Of a stretch of 15,574 bases of DNA, positions 14,524 to 15,574 are shown piece after piece. The notes below the pieces were generated by a model. It searched no databases. It was given only the letters and a program-made list of their open reading frames with translations, and was not told where the DNA came from. A program made the translations under genes and the position numbers. Each line of letters begins with the position of its first letter. Positions within the stretch are counted from its first letter, which is position 1. Source of the stretch: WRIS01 sp031549175 (GTDB lineage Bacteria; Actinomycetota; Coriobacteriia; Coriobacteriales; Eggerthellaceae); the NCBI GenBank assembly GCA_031549175.1, contig JAVBQH010000071.1, forward strand, positions 1 through 15,574. Direction: 5' to 3'.

Positions 14524-15266
14524 TCATGACCCAGTATGGATTTTATTTCGATCAGAGCCGTTGCTATGGGTGCCAAGCCTGCAGCGTGGCCTGTAAAGAC
14601 TGGAACAACATAGCGCCCGGTCCAGAGAAGTGGATGGCGGTTTACGAATGGGAAAAGGGGACATTCCCCGATATGAAACTCTTTGAGCTGGCATTTTCTT
14701 GCGGACACTGCGAGGATCCGGCCTGTGCGAACGCGTGCCCGAGTGGCGCGATATTCAAAGAGGAGAAGTATGGGGCAGTCCTTATCGACCAGGACATTTG
14801 CGTTGGCGCGCGAAGCTGCGTCGAGGCGTGCCCATATGGATCCCCTCGGTTTGCGGATGACGCAAAAGGAACGAAGATGAGCAAGTGCACCATGTGCATC
14901 GACCGCCTGGAAAAAGGGGACCTTCCCCTTTGCGTGGCTTCGTGCCCGATGCGTGCCCTTGACTTCGGCCCCATGGACGAAATGATTGCCAAGTACGGCG
15001 ATCTTCGCCAGCTCGAAGACATGCCTGCTCCCAGTACCAGGCCTTCGTGGGTCGCCACCCCGCAGACACCGAAGCAGATGCTTGTCTCCTTCGACGCTGC
15101 AGAGGCCATCGAGCTTTCAAAGGCCCGAGGAAACCTGGGCATGCTGTTTGAAGATGCCGCCGATCTTGTTCCTGTTGAGAACGATGTCATTGTCAGTAAC
15201 AAGCTTGTCATGAAAAACCTTACCGCAGCTGATGTCATGGCTGCAACGACCAACAACCAAGGCTGA
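14520..15266 (+). CDS. Four-cluster ferredoxin subunit (DmsB-like), one cluster lacking a cysteine
   Basis: Electron-transfer partner of the large subunit, 248 residues. Cysteine groups: C15/18/21/25 (CYGCQACSVAC), C61/64/69/73 (CGHCEDPACANAC), C94/A97/C100/C104 (CVGARSCVEAC) and C123/126/138/142 (CTMC then CVASC). The third group has Ala97 where DmsB has Cys (CIGC), so it may hold a [3Fe-4S] cluster or a non-protein ligand. SCPMRALDFGPMDEM is very close to DmsB. A C-terminal extension of about 50 residues goes beyond DmsB's usual length. No Tat signal. The ATG overlaps the upstream stop, indicating translational coupling; ATG 14526 is an alternative start with better spacing from GGGGG. No DmsC-type anchor gene appears in the window. 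Confidence 0.93.
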   Translation: MIMTQYGFYFDQSRCYGCQACSVACKDWNNIAPGPEKWMAVYEWEKGTFPDMKLFELAFSCGHCEDPACANACPSGAIFKEEKYGAVLIDQDICVGARSCVEACPYGSPRFADDAKGTKMSKCTMCIDRLEKGDLPLCVASCPMRALDFGPMDEMIAKYGDLRQLEDMPAPSTRPSWVATPQTPKQMLVSFDAAEAIELSKARGNLGMLFEDAADLVPVENDVIVSNKLVMKNLTAADVMAATTNNQG

Positions 15267-15272
15267 TCGTAT

Positions 15273-15300
15273 GGCAGGGCTCCTTGTGGGGAGCCCTGCC
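15273..15300 (+). promoter_or_regulatory. Intercistronic hairpin before the transporter
   Basis: GGCAGGGCTCC (15273-15283) and GGAGCCCTGCC (15290-15300) form a perfect 11-bp stem with a 6-nt loop, 6 nt after the Fe-S subunit stop. Only CCGTTT follows, so termination would be weak or partial. It could lower transporter expression relative to the enzyme or protect the upstream mRNA. Confidence 0.6.
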
Positions 15301-15337
15301 CCGTTTGGTAAAGGGAAAGTACAAGGAGGTGTTCATT

Positions 15338-15574
15338 TTGGAAGAGAAGAAGATTCACTATAAGCATTGGGCACTGATTGCGGTTGTGCTGATGCTTTTC
15401 GGCACTGCTGTAGCAATGATCCAATTCAAAGTACCTGTCGTCATGGGCGACATCATGATCAAGTACGGGATGGACGTGGACTCCGCATCATGGTTGATGT
15501 CGATCTTCACCTTCGTCGGAATCATCCTGGCATTGCCGACCGGCGTGCTTGCCAAGAAGTTCGGCCCGAAGACG
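15338..15574 (+). CDS. MFS transporter, N-terminal part (runs off the window)
   Basis: The first 79 residues are visible. A short charged N-terminus is followed by a hydrophobic helix (HWALIAVVLMLFGTAVAM), a loop with VPVVMGDIMIKYGMDVDSASWL, and a second helix (SIFTFVGIILALPTGVLA) leading into KKFGPK. GVLAKKFG matches the MFS motif A position between the second and third membrane helices. The TTG start is supported by AAGGAGG about 10 nt upstream, the same start codon as the molybdoenzyme. Located 71 nt after the Fe-S subunit gene on the same strand, it probably moves the enzyme's substrate or product. The specificity cannot be read from this fragment. Confidence 0.85.
   Translation, partial: MEEKKIHYKHWALIAVVLMLFGTAVAMIQFKVPVVMGDIMIKYGMDVDSASWLMSIFTFVGIILALPTGVLAKKFGPKT

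Overview
The window reads as the chromosome of a high-GC anaerobic actinobacterium. A Coriobacteriia member (Eggerthellaceae-like) is my best guess. The grounds are Gram-positive-style Shine-Dalgarno sites, frequent TTG starts, a DUF4013 membrane protein and a DMSO-reductase-family enzyme next to a transporter. The taxonomy is inference; there is no rRNA or other direct marker here.

Layout. (1) 1-2809: the 3' end of an isocitrate/isopropylmalate dehydrogenase-like gene, carrying two in-frame stops, then a complete aconitase (acnA). Together they would cover citrate to 2-oxoglutarate. (2) 2887-4734: a large membrane protein of unknown function, closed by a perfect 16-bp hairpin of REP-like appearance. 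(3) 4788-6144: the rplJ-rplL ribosomal stalk operon with a sigma70 promoter, an L10-type leader RNA, an attenuator-like hairpin and a strong terminator; rpoB does not follow. (4) 6188-7490: a DUF4013 membrane protein with a long Pro/Ala/Gln tail and its terminator. (5) 7626-9210: type I glutamine synthetase (glnA) and terminators. (6) 9226-9702: a 98-residue orphan protein behind a perfect 12-bp inverted repeat, ending at a bidirectional terminator. (7) 9733-11720, minus strand: a VOC/glyoxalase-family protein, then a Fic-fold protein with a C-terminal winged helix whose catalytic motif is destroyed. (8) 11984-15574: a three-gene module of a molybdopterin oxidoreductase large subunit (DmsA-like, no Tat signal), a four-cluster ferredoxin subunit (DmsB-like, one cluster missing a cysteine) and the start of an MFS transporter, which runs off the window.

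How the parts work together. Regions 1-5 are mostly housekeeping: TCA oxidative branch, translation and ammonia assimilation. The accessory interest lies in regions 6-8. The molybdoenzyme module has no export signal and no membrane anchor gene within the window, but it does have a dedicated transporter. That pattern suggests a substrate is imported and transformed in the cytoplasm, as proposed for some gut actinobacterial aromatic (catechol-type) dehydroxylases. The substrate cannot be read from the sequence. The Fic-like protein looks like a pseudoenzyme that keeps its fold and DNA-binding domain but not the AMPylation chemistry.
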